In this document: piece after piece, positions 6,185-7,111 of the stretch | Layout of the letters: every line of letters starts with the position of its first letter | Numbering within the stretch: position 1 is the stretch's first letter | DNA from: Chitinophaga pinensis | Lineage (GTDB): Bacteria; Bacteroidota; Bacteroidia; UKL13-3 | Length of the DNA: 7,111 bases | NCBI GenBank assembly: GCA_945875195.1 | Contig: CAMCJW010000150.1 | Span: 1-7,111, forward strand | Direction of reading: 5' to 3' | The notes under the pieces: model-generated | Database searches by the model: none | Told to the model about the DNA's origin: nothing | What the model saw: only the letters and a program-made list of their open reading frames with translations | Made by a program: the position numbers and the translations under genes

Positions 6185-6487
6185 TTATCCTGGCATAATG
6201 GCCAAAATGGTAATGATGATTACGAAAAATACAACCATAACTGCCTGACCACTTTGCATCGCTTTTTCTGCAAAATACCAGAATTTACTATCGTTTGATT
6301 GCTTCAGTTTTACCCACTTCATAAGAGGTGTGCCTTCTTTTTGCTCAATCTCCAATTGAGCCCTTTCTTCGCGGTATTTCCTATCTAAAATTTCACCACA
6401 ATGGATGCAAAATGCTTTCTCACCGTCGGTCCAGTTTTGGCAGTGTTCGCATTTTTTAATTGATTTAGTTTCTTGGGAAGAGTTCAT
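6185..6487 (-). CDS. Zinc-ribbon protein with one C-terminal transmembrane segment, function unknown
   Basis: From the ATG at 6487 the product has 100 residues. A zinc ribbon near the N terminus is formed by C13-x2-C16 and C27-x2-C30 (KCEHCQNW and FCIHCGE). A charged helix rich in Arg and Glu follows (about 34-52), then a linker (KWVKLKQSNDSKFWYF) and a single hydrophobic segment (about 80-98) ending near the C terminus. The likely topology is a tail-anchored protein with a cytoplasmic zinc ribbon. The frame can be extended to a TTG at 6511 (108 residues), but that TTG lies inside a promoter-like -7 element, so I prefer the ATG. It overlaps the upstream SRPBCC gene by 23 bases and is followed by the membrane gene after one base. 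I do not recognise a named family. Confidence 0.78.
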   Translation of the reverse strand: MNSSQETKSIKKCEHCQNWTDGEKAFCIHCGEILDRKYREERAQLEIEQKEGTPLMKWVKLKQSNDSKFWYFAEKAMQSGQAVMVVFFVIIITILAIMPG

Positions 6488-6923
6488 TGAGTCTTTTTTC
6501 TCGGTAGGCAAATATCTGTTTCACATTCCGATCTACAAAGAGCCAATGAAGAAAAGGTGCAATTATCCACCCTTTTGATTGATAGATAATGGTATCTGTC
6601 ATTTCTGTAACACCGTTTTTTTCTGTAAAAGAATGTGTGTGATCCCAGATAACGTAAGGGCCTGATAGCTGATGGTCAGCAAATTGCTGAGGCGGATTCC
6701 ATTCTGTTATCTCCGTTTTCCACGAAAAAGGTATACCAAATAACTTTATCCTGTAATCTATTAATTGACCTTTTTTCATTTCAATGGGCAATGGAGATAA
6801 TATTTTAAATTCTAGGTTGTCTGGAGTAAGCTTATTTAAGTTTTCCGCTTTACTAAAGAACTCAAAAACCTCTAGAAGGGGGCGATCAATTTGCGTGATG
6901 AATTTAATGGTCTTACTTTTCAT
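6465..6923 (-). CDS. SRPBCC (START/Bet v 1-fold) ligand-binding-type protein
   Basis: The 152-residue product has the layout of the SRPBCC helix-grip fold. A first strand (IKFITQIDRP, 6-15) leads into two short helices (LLEVFEFFSKAENLNKLTP, 16-34). The antiparallel sheet includes GQLIDYRIKLFGIPFSWKTEI (52-72) and YVIWDHTHSF (90-99), then MTDTIIY (108-114). A long C-terminal helix ends the protein (about 127-149). The fold encloses a hydrophobic cavity; members bind or transform lipids, polyketides or other hydrophobic ligands, but no catalytic residue can be named here. Similar stand-alone proteins are common in Bacteroidota. The start is the ATG at 6921-6923. It is the first gene of a compact minus-strand operon. 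No clear promoter is seen in the 188 AT-rich bases upstream. Confidence 0.83.
   Translation of the reverse strand: MKSKTIKFITQIDRPLLEVFEFFSKAENLNKLTPDNLEFKILSPLPIEMKKGQLIDYRIKLFGIPFSWKTEITEWNPPQQFADHQLSGPYVIWDHTHSFTEKNGVTEMTDTIIYQSKGWIIAPFLHWLFVDRNVKQIFAYREKRLNELFPRN
6509..6538 (-). promoter_or_regulatory. Candidate internal promoter for the zinc-ribbon and membrane protein genes
   Basis: Inside the 3' end of the SRPBCC gene, minus-strand TTG (6538-6536), 19 bases, then GATATTTG (6516-6509) fits the Bacteroidota promoter with one -7 mismatch. Initiation near 6504 would give a leader of about 17 bases to the ATG at 6487. Confidence 0.45.
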
Positions 6924-7111
6924 ATCAATATAAATAGAATAGGGGGCAGAATTGTTTTAAGCCTGCCAATATTACTTGCTTTACAAAAATAAATAGGAAT
7001 AAACATTAGTAAATTAGCCCTTAAAAATACTTCATAAATAATTAAATATGAATGATTTATACATAGTCAATTGAATAAAAGGTTTATAGTACTAGTAAAC
7101 AAAAGTTTAGT

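Noticed and set aside
6945..6967. GGCAG/CTGCC inverted repeat upstream of the SRPBCC gene
   Set aside because: Only 5 bp with a 13-base loop; too weak to call.
6924..7111. Search for a gene or promoter in the right-hand end
   Set aside because: The ATG at 7048 gives only eight codons, and no promoter match with both elements was found; nothing supportable.

Overview
The window looks like a chromosomal segment from a member of the Bacteroidota. The evidence is AT-rich DNA, near absence of Shine-Dalgarno sequences, several promoters of the Bacteroidota form (TTG, about 19-20 bases, then TAnnTTTG), a tRNA gene without an encoded CCA end, and protein types that I know from this phylum. It reads as ordinary core genome. 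I see no phage genes, transposase, CRISPR array or defence island.

Layout, left to right. Positions 1-438 hold the 3' part of a SRAP (HMCES/YedK-type) gene, closed by a strong bidirectional terminator shared with the next gene. Positions 492-836 (minus) encode a two-cluster 4Fe-4S ferredoxin, and 920-1933 (plus) a short LuxC-type acyl-CoA reductase; the two are divergent across 83 bases. The reductase converges on an arginase gene (1926-2867, minus), and both stop codons lie in one 8-base palindrome. The arginase gene is divergent from a long PLP-dependent arginine decarboxylase-type gene (3025-4431, plus), so two enzymes likely to use arginine flank one 157-base control region. A 46-residue, very basic protein gene follows at 4477-4617 with its own promoter and terminator. 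Next comes tRNA-Leu(GAG) on the minus strand with its own promoter and terminator. Positions 4982-5857 (plus) encode a LacX-like aldose 1-epimerase. A tight three-gene minus-strand operon (6923 down to 5830) encodes a SRPBCC-fold protein, a zinc-ribbon/one-TM protein and a four-TM membrane protein. Positions 6924-7111 are AT-rich with no gene that I can support.

Start sites were a main point of work. For arginase, a promoter match and an AGGAGG both point to a GTG at 2867 rather than the upstream ATG at 2918. For the zinc-ribbon gene, an internal promoter match points to the ATG at 6487 rather than the TTG at 6511. The decarboxylase has no usable ATG near its N terminus and appears to start at TTG.

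Functional themes are arginine catabolism and polyamine supply (arginase and arginine decarboxylase) and fatty acyl/aldehyde redox chemistry (acyl-CoA reductase, possibly with the ferredoxin). The least explained items are the 46-residue basic protein and the SRPBCC/zinc-ribbon/membrane operon. I found no convincing novel multi-gene system.
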